Assembly: GCA_963737625.1 (NCBI GenBank)
Contig: CAVTTK010000002.1
Coordinates: forward strand, 2,046,001-2,110,000
Length of the DNA stretch: 64,000 bases
Reading direction: 5' to 3'
Source: Bog-756 sp963737625
GTDB taxonomy: Bacteria > Actinomycetota > Acidimicrobiia > Acidimicrobiales > RAAP-2
The notes under the pieces: generated by a model
Told to the model about the DNA's origin: nothing
What the model saw: the letters and a program-made list of their open reading frames with translations, nothing else
The model's database searches: none
Shown: piece after piece, positions 1 through 9,283 of the stretch
Numbering within the stretch: position 1 is the stretch's first letter
Layout: each line of letters opens with the position of its first letter
Position numbers and translations under genes: made by a program

Positions 1-2207
1 CGAGCGGAACGGTCACCTACACGGTGTATTCCGACAATACCTGTGCCACCTCGGTGAAGAGTGCGGGAACAGTCACGGTATCGGGCGGAGTGGTCCCACC
101 CTCGAGCTCGGTGGCCTTGACCTCCCCCGGTACCTATTACTGGCAGGCCTCCTACTCGGGAGACTCCACCAACGCCCCCTCCACCAGCACCTGTGGCAGC
201 GAGGTGGAGACGGTGACATCGGTGACCAGCCCGGTCACGGTGACGACGTCGCTGTCCGGAGGAGGGCAGTCGGGCAGCTCAATCTCGGTGCCCGCCAACA
301 CCGGGGTCACCGACACGGCCACCCTGTCGGGCACGAATGCCAGCTCAGCGGGCGGAACGGTCACCTACAACGTTTACTCAGATAGCGGATGCACGAAGCA
401 ACTATCCGGAGCGCAAGTGACGATGGCCGTCACCAGCGGGGTGGTCCCACCCTCCAATCCGGTTGCCCTGGCGACCGGTACCTATTACTGGCAGGCCTCC
501 TACTCGGGAGACTCCACCAACGCCCCCTCCACCAGCACCTGTGGCAGCGAGGTGGAGACGGTGACTGGCGCTACCTCGTCGGTGACCGTGGCCACCTCGC
601 TGTCCGGTGGAGGACAGACCGGTTCCTCTATCTCGGTGCCCGCCAACACCGGGGTCACCGACACGGCCACCCTGTCGGGCACGAATGCCAGCTCAGCGAG
701 CGGAACGGTCACCTACACGGTGTATTCCGACAATACCTGTGCCACCTCGGTGAAGAGTGCGGGAACAGTCACGGTATCGGGCGGAGTGGTCCCACCCTCG
801 AGCTCGGTGGCCTTGACCTCCCCCGGTACCTATTACTGGCAGGCCTCCTACTCGGGAGACTCCACCAACGCCCCCTCCACCAGCACCTGTGGCAGCGAGG
901 TGGAGACGGTGACATCGGTGACCAGCCCGGTCACGGTGACGACGTCGCTGTCCGGAGGAGGATCCCGCTGCCAGTCCCAAGGAGGAGACAAGGGAGCGGG
1001 CGGCAGTTCATGGAGTACCACTTCCACCCAGCGAGCCGCTTGGAACGGCAAGTCCACCAAAGGCGGTGACAGCACCACCTGTGGTGGAGGTGGCTCCTGC
1101 TGGAACCATGCTTCGACCAACCACAACACCTCGAGCGGCGAGAACAGTGTCGGAGCAGGATCCACCTGTGGCGATCATGGAGGAGGGCAGTCGGGCAGCT
1201 CAATCTCGGTGCCCGCCAACACCGGGGTCACCGACACGGCCACCCTGTCGGGCACGAATGCCAGCTCAGCGAGCGGAACGGTCACCTACACGGTGTATTC
1301 CGACAATACCTGTGCCACCTCGGTGAAGAGTGCGGGAACAGTCACGGTATCGGGCGGAGTGGTCCCACCCTCGAGCTCGGTGGCCTTGACCTCCCCCGGT
1401 ACCTATTACTGGCAGGCCTCCTACTCGGGAGACTCCACCAACGCCCCCTCCACCAGCACCTGTGGCAGCGAGGTGGAGACGGTGACATCGGTGACCAGCC
1501 CGGTCACGGTGACGACGTCGCTGTCCGGAGGAGGATCCCGCTGCCAGTCCCAAGGAGGAGACAAGGGAGCGGGCGGCAGTTCATGGAGTACCACTTCCAC
1601 CCAGCGAGCCGCTTGGAACGGCAAGTCCACCAAAGGCGGTGACAGCACCACCTGTGGTGGAGGTGGCTCCTGCTGGAACCATGCTTCGACCAACCACAAC
1701 ACCTCGAGCGGCGAGAACAGTGTCGGAGCAGGATCCACCTGTGGCGATCATGGAGGAGGGCAGTCGGGCAGCTCAATCTCGGTGCCCGCCAACACCGGGG
1801 TCACCGACACGGCCACCCTGTCGGGCACGAATGCCAGCTCAGCGAGCGGAACGGCCACCTACACGGTGTATTCCGACAATACCTGTGCCACCTCGGTGAA
1901 GAGTGCGGGAACAGTCACGGTATCGGGCGGAGTGGTCCCACCCTCGAGCTCGGTGGCCTTGACCTCCCCCGGTACCTATTACTGGCAGGCCTCCTACTCG
2001 GGAGACTCCACCAACGCCCCCTCCACCAGCACCTGTGGCAGCGAGGTGGAGACGGTGACGTGGAGTAGCAAACACTGTGAGTATTCGCACCTCGATGTTG
2101 ACGAACTCCAAGGCCGCGGGAATGAGCGACTCGAGCACCACAGCTTTGGTGCGGGTGAGGTCGCAGACCCCTACGAATGGAACGCGCGTCTGGCGCCCTA
2201 CGGCTGA
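1..2207 (+). CDS. Exported Ig-like repeat protein, 5'-truncated
   Basis: The frame is open from the window edge (first full codon at base 3), so the start lies upstream. About 4.7 copies of a ~115-residue beta-sandwich-like unit are visible. Each runs from a VPANTGVTDTATLSG motif through GTVTYTVYSDNTC to a TYYWQASYSGD segment and ends in a STCGSEVETVT motif, with two conserved Cys per unit that could form a disulfide. Units 3-4 and 4-5 are separated by a ~75-residue Gly/Ser/Cys/Trp-rich spacer. The last unit runs into an unrelated ~50-residue tail ending at the TGA. This resembles bacterial Ig-like repeats of surface proteins; an adhesive or scaffold role is inference. The nearly identical DNA of the copies points to recent duplication, and the C-terminal tail may be a fusion or frame error. 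Confidence 0.75.
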   Translation, partial: SGTVTYTVYSDNTCATSVKSAGTVTVSGGVVPPSSSVALTSPGTYYWQASYSGDSTNAPSTSTCGSEVETVTSVTSPVTVTTSLSGGGQSGSSISVPANTGVTDTATLSGTNASSAGGTVTYNVYSDSGCTKQLSGAQVTMAVTSGVVPPSNPVALATGTYYWQASYSGDSTNAPSTSTCGSEVETVTGATSSVTVATSLSGGGQTGSSISVPANTGVTDTATLSGTNASSASGTVTYTVYSDNTCATSVKSAGTVTVSGGVVPPSSSVALTSPGTYYWQASYSGDSTNAPSTSTCGSEVETVTSVTSPVTVTTSLSGGGSRCQSQGGDKGAGGSSWSTTSTQRAAWNGKSTKGGDSTTCGGGGSCWNHASTNHNTSSGENSVGAGSTCGDHGGGQSGSSISVPANTGVTDTATLSGTNASSASGTVTYTVYSDNTCATSVKSAGTVTVSGGVVPPSSSVALTSPGTYYWQASYSGDSTNAPSTSTCGSEVETVTSVTSPVTVTTSLSGGGSRCQSQGGDKGAGGSSWSTTSTQRAAWNGKSTKGGDSTTCGGGGSCWNHASTNHNTSSGENSVGAGSTCGDHGGGQSGSSISVPANTGVTDTATLSGTNASSASGTATYTVYSDNTCATSVKSAGTVTVSGGVVPPSSSVALTSPGTYYWQASYSGDSTNAPSTSTCGSEVETVTWSSKHCEYSHLDVDELQGRGNERLEHHSFGAGEVADPYEWNARLAPYG
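693..1838 (+). repeat. Two tandem copies of a 573-bp unit inside the Ig-like gene
   Basis: Bases 693-1265 and 1266-1838 are nearly identical, each holding one Ig-like unit plus the Gly/Ser/Cys spacer. The only difference noticed lies just beyond the second copy, where an ACGGTCACC becomes ACGGCCACC. The spacer has GGATCC at both ends. Confidence 0.85.
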
Positions 2208-2354
2208 GGTCAGAGGTTCGAATAGCCGGTACTACTTCCGGTCCGCAAAAGCGATCTGGAGGGAGGCCGAAGGACCCCGACTCGCCGTCAGTGGTATGGC
2301 CCCTCCGCGCCTCCAGATAACAACCGTACCTCGCTCCTTGTAGGTGTGGATGTG

Positions 2355-3284
2355 CTAATCGGCAGCTGGTGGCGACGAGCGGAAGTTCGCCCGAAGCCAA
2401 GTCCCAATTAGCTCGAATGCCTGGCCTGCAGCAGGAAAGCCGAAATTGATGAAGCCGTGAGGCTGGCCAGCGAAGCACACCTCTTCGACATCCCCACCCT
2501 CGTCCCTCAGTCGGGTGGCATAGGCCCGTCCTTCATCACGGAGCATGTCGCATCCGCCAAGTACGACTAGCGCTGGCGGGAGGCCGGCCACGCTCTCGGA
2601 GTGCAACGGAGCCGCATACGGGTCCCGGTCGATGTCACTACTTCCGCTGTAGGCCGCCCAATAGCGCTCACCGGCCTTGCGGCTGATGATGAGACCGTCA
2701 AACTGAAACGTCGAAGGGTGCACCAAAGGACCGGCCATACCTGGATACATCAATACCTGCCCTGATGGCATCGGCGCACCCGAGTCCCGGAGACGGAGGG
2801 TGGTTGCTGCGGCCAGGTTCCCCCCGGCGCTCTCACCTGCCACCGCCACTTGGTGTTGAGAGACGCCGAAGCGGGCGGCATTGGCAAGGGCCCACTGGGT
2901 TACCGATTGGCAATCATCGAGACCGGCCGGATAGCGGTGCTCGGGAGCTAATCGATACTCGACCGACACGACCACCGCCCCTGAGGCGTGGGCCAACTCT
3001 CTTGCCACATTGTCCATCAAGCCGATGCTGCCGATAACAAACCCACCGCCGTGGAAATATACGAGCAACCCGGTGGGCTTCGCCTCATCCCGATAGATAC
3101 GGATGGGGACGTCACCCACGAACTCATCGTCGACCTGGGCTATCTCCCGAGTTGGAGGCTCACCGACGGGACCCCGAGCCAAGGCAAGAATTTCGGGCGA
3201 CAGGTCATCGAACGGCGTTGCTCTCAGTGGGTTCGCTTCGATCCACTCGGCAACCCATGGATCCAATACGCCTTCATCAATCAC
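2355..3284 (-). CDS. Alpha/beta-hydrolase, hormone-sensitive-lipase-type esterase
   Basis: A 309-residue protein of typical length for the HSL (family IV) carboxylesterases, which hydrolyse short-chain acyl esters in the cytoplasm. The oxyanion-hole motif HGGG is at residues 78-81, the nucleophile Ser152 sits in GESAGG, and the triad is completed by Asp246 (in GGCDMLRDEG) and His276 (in PHGF). All family hallmarks are intact, so an active enzyme is expected. The start is a GTG preceded by AAGGGAG at good spacing. No signal peptide. It lies 3' of the substrate-binding-protein gene on the same strand, 311 bp away, so co-transcription is uncertain. The substrate cannot be read from the sequence. 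Confidence 0.88.
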   Translation of the reverse strand: MIDEGVLDPWVAEWIEANPLRATPFDDLSPEILALARGPVGEPPTREIAQVDDEFVGDVPIRIYRDEAKPTGLLVYFHGGGFVIGSIGLMDNVARELAHASGAVVVSVEYRLAPEHRYPAGLDDCQSVTQWALANAARFGVSQHQVAVAGESAGGNLAAATTLRLRDSGAPMPSGQVLMYPGMAGPLVHPSTFQFDGLIISRKAGERYWAAYSGSSDIDRDPYAAPLHSESVAGLPPALVVLGGCDMLRDEGRAYATRLRDEGGDVEEVCFAGQPHGFINFGFPAAGQAFELIGTWLRANFRSSPPAAD

Positions 3285-3595
3285 GACTCACTCCCTTTGA
3301 CGGCATAGAACGGCCTCCTCTAGATAATGCCAGGTACCTCATGACCCTTCGACGAACGGTGTCACGGGGATACACTTGAGCCAGGCAACAACCCCCAGCA
3401 CTGGTCGCGGGTGTGCGGCGCCGCCCTTCGGCGTTGAATGATGCAAACCGCCACTTCCTTTTTCCAGCCGTGGGTGCGCTGACCTGTCCAGGAGATGCTG
3501 ACCGCGCCGCTCCGATCAGCCTCCGCTGAGCTCCCGTCCTCGGGAGAGCCCTTCATGTGGCGGGCGGTCACCCGGGTTCTAGAAGGAGAGGTCGA
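3285..3595. other. Non-coding spacer with weak hairpin
   Basis: No credible gene. A 5-bp GC stem with a CCCTT loop lies at 3419-3433, downstream of the substrate-binding-protein gene; it could be a weak terminator but has no T-tract. Confidence 0.4.
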
Positions 3596-4867
3596 TCATC
3601 CCACCTGCTCGGCCTGCGGCGTCACCTTGAACAGCTTGGTAGAACAGGAGTACGAGTAGATCGACTTGGTGGTGCCACCCGTATAGGCCAAGAGTTGTGA
3701 GCAGTACGGAGTGCCCGCCACCGTGGAGGCCGGATAGGTGATTGGCCCCACAAGGCCCGGGATGGAAAACGTCATGGTGGACAGCGCCTTCTGGACGTTC
3801 TGCGGGGTAATGGCCTGCTTTCTCGACTGCACGGTGTGTACCGCCTTGGCGAACATTGCCGTGTCGAAGTACGCAGGTACGTTGGCGTACCCAGTGAGTT
3901 GCGTGTTCGGCACCACTGCGTTCATGGCGTTCTGCATCGTCGTGAGACCGGGATTGGGAGCGTTGTTGTAGGTGGCCAGAGTCACCGTTCCGGCCATCGT
4001 CGAGGCCAGCGCGGCGATCGGGCCCAGAGGGCTCCAAAACGAGCCCGTGTACCCGGCGTTCTTGAGGGCCGTCCACATCGGGATGCACTGGGCCGTCAGC
4101 TGACATGAGATGGCTTGGGGCTGTTTGCCGTGGTTTGAGGTTAGGAGCTGCTGGACGTACGGGGTGTAGTCACTGGCCGTAGTGGGAACGCTGGCCTTGG
4201 CGTAAACGACATTGAAGCCAGCACCCTTGGCTGACACGGTGGACAGCTTGACCGAGGTCGCCCCGGATTGATCGTTGCTGGAGAAGAGGGCGTCGGTCGG
4301 GTGGGCGCTACCCGTCTTGGCCTTTACGTAGCTGTAGTACTTACTGTAGGTGTTGCTCATGACTGGAGGGGTTGTCGGCACCAGGCACCCCCCGGAAGAA
4401 AATCCCCACAGAGTTGTGGTGACTTTCGTCGAGCAGTAGGTGCCATCGAAGCCGCCGCCCACATACGGAAGCTGTTGGGACTTCATATAGGAACCGGGAT
4501 TCACGTCGGAAAGATCCGGAACCACGGCAAAGACTTGGTACTGGTTGATCAGCTGCCGTATCCCCGAGAGCGCGGTTGCGGGGTCGTTGCCGTCGTTCAC
4601 GAAGCCAGCGAACTTGAGCTTGATCCCATTGAGATAGTTGGTTTTGTTCACCTGATTGATGTAGGCCTGCGCTCCGGTTTGAGCCCCCGAAAAGTTCTGC
4701 GGTGCCCAGATTCCACCGACACTGATCGTTTTGCCATCGAAGCCTCGGACCGTCGATGCACCGGCCTGGCCGGTGGTCATGCTGATCGCCACAACGGACA
4801 GAACTGCCGTCAGTGCAACGCGTTTCCCGATTCGAACCCTGCGCTCCATTGCTTTCCCCCAACTCAT
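3596..4867 (-). CDS. ABC transporter substrate-binding protein, branched-chain amino-acid type
   Basis: A 423-residue exported protein with a positively charged N-terminus (MERRVRIGKR), a hydrophobic stretch and an AGAS-type cleavage region, followed by a periplasmic-binding-protein type I fold as in LivJ/Peripla_BP_6. Supporting segments are the opening GKTISVGGIW, a GAQAYINQVN stretch and a late FDTAMFAKAV helix. Such proteins capture a small ligand outside the membrane for an ABC importer. I chose the ATG at 4867 because AAGGGAAG precedes it; an ATG at 4849 is a plausible alternative. No permease or ATPase for this class is nearby, so it is an orphan. A TetR gene lies upstream on the same strand and could regulate it. 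The ligand is unknown. Confidence 0.82.
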   Translation of the reverse strand: MSWGKAMERRVRIGKRVALTAVLSVVAISMTTGQAGASTVRGFDGKTISVGGIWAPQNFSGAQTGAQAYINQVNKTNYLNGIKLKFAGFVNDGNDPATALSGIRQLINQYQVFAVVPDLSDVNPGSYMKSQQLPYVGGGFDGTYCSTKVTTTLWGFSSGGCLVPTTPPVMSNTYSKYYSYVKAKTGSAHPTDALFSSNDQSGATSVKLSTVSAKGAGFNVVYAKASVPTTASDYTPYVQQLLTSNHGKQPQAISCQLTAQCIPMWTALKNAGYTGSFWSPLGPIAALASTMAGTVTLATYNNAPNPGLTTMQNAMNAVVPNTQLTGYANVPAYFDTAMFAKAVHTVQSRKQAITPQNVQKALSTMTFSIPGLVGPITYPASTVAGTPYCSQLLAYTGGTTKSIYSYSCSTKLFKVTPQAEQVG

Positions 4868-5236
4868 GGTCTTCCCTTGCGGCGAATCTTCCCCGGAGCA
4901 CACGGCTCCCTATCCGCGACTCCACGAAGAGAAGAATAGCATTCTTGTATATCCGAATGCCATTCCCCATGGAGCACCTTGACCTGCCGATCCATACCGT
5001 TCGGAGTGCCACAGTTGGTACAACAGCCGTCAACTTGACCAACTGACCCAGGTCGGGGACAACGGCCTCGATCGCGTAGGCAAACAGGTGTTGGGCAGAC
5101 CTCGGCTACATCCAGTTGGCTAGCCGGTTGAATGGTGGCGACGAGCCGACCTCAAACAGAGCCTCGACCGAGCCCACGATCATCCAACGAATTCCGATCA
5201 GTCTGCGTGGCGGATCACCAACAGACAACGAACCGG
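4868..5236. other. Intergenic region upstream of the substrate-binding protein
   Basis: No convincing gene. It presumably holds the promoter of the substrate-binding-protein gene; I see no clear operator palindrome. Confidence 0.4.
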
Positions 5237-5887
5237 TCAGCGCAACTTCAAATACGCGCTCGTTGCCTCGATACAGAATCGTTGGATGTGCTCGATTTCG
5301 TCCGGCCCAGGTCGTGTCCTGGCCCACAGATGATCCGACACCTTGCCGAGTGTGGCGTGAGCAGCAAGCGAGGCGTCCAACTCGGGAGCTCTGCTCCCGA
5401 GAGCGAAGAAGGCCTCGTGTAGTAGTGACCCCAGTGGGATGCTGGCGTTGTAGTTCTCAGCGGAGACACCAGCGCCCGTGCTGATGCCGTTCCAGAGGAC
5501 GGCCAGCGTGGTCGCCGCTGTCCGCCCGCTCGCCTGAGACAGCAGGCCATCGACCCAGCATCGCACCTTGTCTTCTGGCGTCGTGACCTTCTGCATCTGG
5601 TGACTGATGTAGTCGACCAACCGCTCCGTGCCGTCTTCCAGGAGGGCGACGATCAATGCGTCTTTGGAGGAAAAATGTCGATAGAAGGTGTCGTTGGACA
5701 CTCCTGCTGCGGACACGACGTCTGCGACCCGGACCTTCGATCTGGTTCCCCGCTCGCCTATGACAGCAAGAGCAGCATCGAGAATGCGCCGGACCTCATC
5801 GGTGTAGTTGAGGCCCCGCTTGGCCAAGGTCTGGGCGGCGATCCGAGCGGCTACGCCGGCTGAGGAAGGAACTGGGTTCTGCGGCAC
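5237..5887 (-). CDS. TetR-family transcriptional regulator
   Basis: A 216-residue protein with the N-terminal TetR DNA-binding domain at about residues 30-80. The helix-turn-helix reads VRVADVVSAAGVSNDTFYRH followed by FSSKDAL, the classic end of the TetR_N domain. The C-terminal ~130 residues form the variable helical ligand-binding and dimer region. Such proteins usually repress neighbouring genes until a small ligand binds. It lies upstream of the substrate-binding-protein gene on the same strand and diverges from the ABC exporter operon at 6383; either could be the target. The start used is a GTG without an obvious Shine-Dalgarno, so the true start may be internal. Confidence 0.85.
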   Translation of the reverse strand: MPQNPVPSSAGVAARIAAQTLAKRGLNYTDEVRRILDAALAVIGERGTRSKVRVADVVSAAGVSNDTFYRHFSSKDALIVALLEDGTERLVDYISHQMQKVTTPEDKVRCWVDGLLSQASGRTAATTLAVLWNGISTGAGVSAENYNASIPLGSLLHEAFFALGSRAPELDASLAAHATLGKVSDHLWARTRPGPDEIEHIQRFCIEATSAYLKLR

Positions 5888-6382
5888 AAGAATTAGATAG
5901 TCCCATTGACGAGAAGGGATCGCAAAGTCATACCTGCGTCCGTCCGCATCACACCTCTACCCGCTTGTCCCGTGCATGGGCACGCCGCAAGCATCGCCTA
6001 GCTGTTCCGCTGGTCCTACCCTCAGCAGCGTGTGGCCCTGCCTAAGGGGGTCATTCGGCTGTCTGGTCTCAGATGGCCTCGTCCGCTTTGCCGGGTGGCG
6101 GCCACCCGGGAGGAGGGGGGAACGTTTGCGGTCCGTGATCGACCCTGCCCGGGTTGTGGCGGGCACAACACCGAACGCACCGCTCTATGGCCACAAGTAC
6201 ACCGTCTCGGTGAGCGCGCGCGTATGGGGGTTAGCCCCACCTTGGGGAAACCCGATAGCCCCATTCCTCTTCGGTCCAACTTTCTTTAGTGTTGACCCTA
6301 TGGACGGCGGCTCCGCAGAACCTGAATCCTGCGGCGTGGCACGACGCTGTCTTCTCCATGAAACGGGAAGCAGCGAGAAGCC
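5888..6382. other. Divergent intergenic region, tetR / ABC exporter
   Basis: About 495 bp between divergent genes with no credible reading frame. It probably carries both promoters. Palindrome-rich stretches such as GGGTGGCGGCCACCC near 6093 are present, but I cannot assign a regulator site. Confidence 0.4.
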
Positions 6383-7354
6383 ATGAGCACAACGACCAAC
6401 ATCGAACCAAGGCCTTCTTTGGACAGCGAGTGGGCCGTCGAGACCCATGGGCTGACCAAACGATTCAAGGAGAACGTCGCTGTGGACGGCGTCGAGCTGC
6501 TGGTCCCGCGGGGGTGTGCCTTCGGTTATCTCGGACCGAATGGCGCCGGCAAGACCACACTCATCCGGGTGCTCCTGGGGCTCACCCACGCGGATGCCGG
6601 GTCGATGTCCCTCCTCGGCTACTCGGTCCCCCAGCACCGGGACCGCGCCCTGGCCCGGATCGGCGCCATTGTGGACGAGCCCCGCTTCCATGGGCACCTG
6701 ACCGGGCGGCAGAACCTGCAGATCCTGGCAGCCGCCCGCGAGCCGGCGGCCCGGGGACGCATCGACCCGTCCCTCGACCGGGTGGGCATGAGCCACCGGG
6801 CCGACGACAAGGTGTCGAAGTACTCGATGGGCATGCGCCAGCGGCTCGGGGTGGCCGCCTGCCTGCTCGGGGACCCAGAGATGCTCATCCTGGACGAACC
6901 GATGAACGGGCTCGATCCCGGCGGCATGCTCGAGATGCGCGAGATGATCACCTCCTTGGTGGCCGAGGGCCGCACGGTGGTCCTCTCGTCGCACCTGCTG
7001 GACGAGGTGGAGCGGACGTGTGACGCCGTGGCCATCGTCGACCGGGGCAAGGTCATCCGCCAGGGTCCGATCGCCGGCCTGCTGGCCGATTCGGCCTTCG
7101 AGCTCCAGATCGACTGCTCCACGCCCGACTGGGCCGGCACGCTGCTGGCCGGCACCGAGTGGGGAACCGGCGTGACGGTCGGGCCGGACGGGCTCCGGGT
7201 GGACCTCGCTCCCGGCACCGAGCGCGAGGTGGTGTCAGAAATCAACCGGCTCCTTGTGGAAGGGGGCGTCTCGGTCTACCGGCTGCAGGAGGTCCACGCC
7301 TCACTCGAGTCGTGGTTCCTCGAGGTCACGACCCGATTGGGGGCGGACCAGTGA
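6383..7354 (+). CDS. ABC transporter ATP-binding protein (exporter type)
   Basis: A 323-residue cytoplasmic ATPase. The Walker A motif GPNGAGKT is at residues 51-58, the signature region YSMGMRQR at 147-154, the Walker B MLILDEP at 167-173 followed by the D-loop NGLDP, and the H-loop histidine at 204 in SSHLLDEV. The C-terminal ~100 residues resemble the accessory domain of CcmA/DrrA-type exporter ATPases. It forms a two-gene operon with the next gene, whose GTG overlaps its TGA, so translation is probably coupled. Likely role: powering export of a lipid, drug or peptide. The substrate is unknown. Confidence 0.92.
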   Translation: MSTTTNIEPRPSLDSEWAVETHGLTKRFKENVAVDGVELLVPRGCAFGYLGPNGAGKTTLIRVLLGLTHADAGSMSLLGYSVPQHRDRALARIGAIVDEPRFHGHLTGRQNLQILAAAREPAARGRIDPSLDRVGMSHRADDKVSKYSMGMRQRLGVAACLLGDPEMLILDEPMNGLDPGGMLEMREMITSLVAEGRTVVLSSHLLDEVERTCDAVAIVDRGKVIRQGPIAGLLADSAFELQIDCSTPDWAGTLLAGTEWGTGVTVGPDGLRVDLAPGTEREVVSEINRLLVEGGVSVYRLQEVHASLESWFLEVTTRLGADQ

Positions 7355-8532
7355 GCGTATCCACCGTCGCCGACCCCGGCCCCACACCGATGGTCCACCG
7401 GGTGCCCGACCACCGGGGCTCGTGGGTGCCCAACGGCGCCATGATCTCGACCCGGTTCATGGAGCTCCGCAAGCGCCGGGGTCTGATGACCGCCCTCATC
7501 CTGGTGAACATCGGCATCCCCGTGGTGTTCCTCACCGTGCGGCTCATCTCCCACGCGGTCGCCCCTCACTCCTACGGGCCGGCCGGAGGGTACGACATTT
7601 TCTCCTCCATGGTGGCGGGGGTGCTCTTCATCTTCGGCTTCATCGTGGCGGCCACCCTGGGCTGCACGGCCGGGTCGGTCGACCTGACCGAGGGCATGTT
7701 CCGCCACCTGGTGGTGACCGGTCGCTCGCGACTGGCCCTCTATTTGGCTCGGATTCCGGCGGGCTTGGCCATCATCGTGCCCATGGTGGCCGCTGGCTTC
7801 ACCATCGTCTGCCTCGTATGCGTGTTCGCCGCACCGACCCACCTCGAGTACGACGGCGTGACAGTCCCGCCCGGGCTCACCCATGCCGCCTTCGACTCCT
7901 GGGCCTCCGACCACGCCGAGGCGGTGGTCTGCAACTTCAATATCAACCTCGGACCGAACGACACGAACGCCTCCACGATCATGAACGTGCTCAACAACGT
8001 CCCATGTGAGAACCGCCCCGGTGGACCGGTAAAGGTCGGTCCGGGCGCCCAGACACAGCCACAACCGACGCAGGCTCAGATCCAGACGGTGGCACGCCTC
8101 ATGGCCAGTCAGAACTACGCCGACTACTCCGGCCGGTTCCTCTCCCCGTCGATCTCCCTCATGATCAAGTCCGGGCTGTGGATCGAGCTGTACGCGGCCA
8201 TCGGCTTCCTTGTCGGCCTCGGCCTCTCCTCCCTCATGGGCCAGCGCACGGTCCCGGTCATCTTGTTGATCGTGCTCGAGATCGTATTGACCCCGCTCCT
8301 CTCGCACTCACCAATCACCCACCTGATCAACCTCCAGCGATCGCTGGTCGGCATCGCAGTGATCCACATGGAACCCAGCGGCCTACCGTCTGTGTTCGGC
8401 GGAGGACAGAGCGGAGGCAACGGGCCGCCCGGGGTGACCGAGTCCACCACTGTTGCCATCTGTGTCGTGGTGGGCTGGGTGGTGGTGTGGTCCGTTCTCG
8501 GTGCATGGCGCATGGTCAAGCGAGATGCTTAG
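7351..8532 (+). CDS. ABC-2-like exporter permease
   Basis: The GTG at 7351 overlaps the TGA of the ATPase gene (GTGA), giving a 393-residue membrane protein. Hydrophobic segments lie at about residues 46-65, 85-108 and 132-162, then a large ~100-residue extracytoplasmic loop (to ~265, with a Cys pair), then further segments to the C-terminus at ~390. This arrangement fits a permease of an ABC-2-type exporter, and its pairing with the upstream ATPase supports this. The frame is open further upstream, but those residues would lie inside the ATPase gene and are low-complexity. The Gly-rich loop near residues 350-365 is unusual. The transported compound is not identifiable. Confidence 0.82.
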   Translation: MSVSTVADPGPTPMVHRVPDHRGSWVPNGAMISTRFMELRKRRGLMTALILVNIGIPVVFLTVRLISHAVAPHSYGPAGGYDIFSSMVAGVLFIFGFIVAATLGCTAGSVDLTEGMFRHLVVTGRSRLALYLARIPAGLAIIVPMVAAGFTIVCLVCVFAAPTHLEYDGVTVPPGLTHAAFDSWASDHAEAVVCNFNINLGPNDTNASTIMNVLNNVPCENRPGGPVKVGPGAQTQPQPTQAQIQTVARLMASQNYADYSGRFLSPSISLMIKSGLWIELYAAIGFLVGLGLSSLMGQRTVPVILLIVLEIVLTPLLSHSPITHLINLQRSLVGIAVIHMEPSGLPSVFGGGQSGGNGPPGVTESTTVAICVVVGWVVVWSVLGAWRMVKRDA

Positions 8533-8640
8533 CGGAGCGAAGTGAAGGCCCGACTATTGCCTCTCACCAGTGACATAACTCCTGCACCCCTGATCGGCAC
8601 TGATGCCACAGTCAGACGGAGCCCCGTAGCATTGTCGGCT

Positions 8641-9135
8641 ATGGCTGAGACATGCACGTGCTGCTCGACATCGGTCGATTGGTGGGTCAGGATGCGCTCC
8701 CACCCCGAGCTGCCCATCTGTCACGACTGCCTGGCTGGACTGAACGCACAACGGGATGGCCAGCTGCAACTCATCACGGGCACCTGGCTTGCCACGGGGT
8801 TTGAGCCAATCTTCACAGTTGCCAACGTGGGCCGCTCCGTGGACTGGTTCGAGCGTGCGGGCTTCGAAGTGTCGTTCCACGACGACACGTACGCCTTCGC
8901 TCACCGGGACCGGGACCTGACAATCCACCTCGCCCAAGCCGATGGGGATGAACCCGCAGGTCAAAGTGCTCTGTACATCCACTGTCAAGATGCCGACCGT
9001 GTGGCCGAGGAGTGGCGAGCGGTGGGAATCGAAGTCAGCGGCCCCACGGACCAGGAGTATGGCAAACGTGAAGCCACGGTGACTGACCCTGACGGAAACC
9101 TCATCAGGTTCGGTTCACCTCTGCCATCTACCTGA
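8641..9135 (+). CDS. Zinc-ribbon plus glyoxalase/bleomycin-resistance (VOC) protein
   Basis: A 164-residue protein from the ATG at 8641; the frame extends upstream, but the N-terminal Cys cluster starts right after this ATG. Residues 5-30 carry a C-x-CC...C-x2-C pattern (Cys5, 7, 8, 27, 30), a probable small zinc-binding module. Residues ~48-160 form one VOC repeat: FEPIFTVANVGRSVDWFERA, then a beta-strand pattern ending in ATVTDPDGNLIRFG. VOC proteins are dioxygenases, glyoxalases or drug-binding resistance proteins, usually as dimers. The Pro-Asp-Gly-Asn-Leu ending is typical. Substrate unknown; the zinc-module fusion is discussed as a finding. An R2 repeat begins 13 bp after the stop. Confidence 0.8.
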   Translation: MAETCTCCSTSVDWWVRMRSHPELPICHDCLAGLNAQRDGQLQLITGTWLATGFEPIFTVANVGRSVDWFERAGFEVSFHDDTYAFAHRDRDLTIHLAQADGDEPAGQSALYIHCQDADRVAEEWRAVGIEVSGPTDQEYGKREATVTDPDGNLIRFGSPLPST

Positions 9136-9147
9136 TTCTGCGAGAGG

Positions 9148-9182
9148 CTGCCACAACGCCGGCTCGGGGCGCGTTATCAGCG
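9148..9182 (+). repeat. R2 dispersed repeat, copy 1
   Basis: First of about fifteen copies of a family with consensus CTGCCCC-nnAACGCCGG-nTnGGG, often followed by GCGGTTATCAACC. This copy reads CTGCCACAACGCCGGCTCGG then GGCGCGTTATCAGC. It begins 13 bp after the stop of the VOC gene. Confidence 0.65.
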
Positions 9183-9283
9183 CACGAGCAAGGCTCCCGT
9201 CTCCTCGAGGTGACGACACCGTCGAGGGTAAGATGCGATCATGCCCCAGGCTGATCTGTTGCGGTGTGGGCCTTAGGTGACCG

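Noticed and set aside
2206..2232. tRNA 3' end (GGTTCGAAT)
   Set aside because: The T-stem does not pair and no acceptor or anticodon arms are present.
7276..8307. 343-codon minus-strand frame over the ABC permease
   Set aside because: Asp/His/Glu-rich antisense shadow; the permease has an overlapping operonic start and hydrophobic segments.
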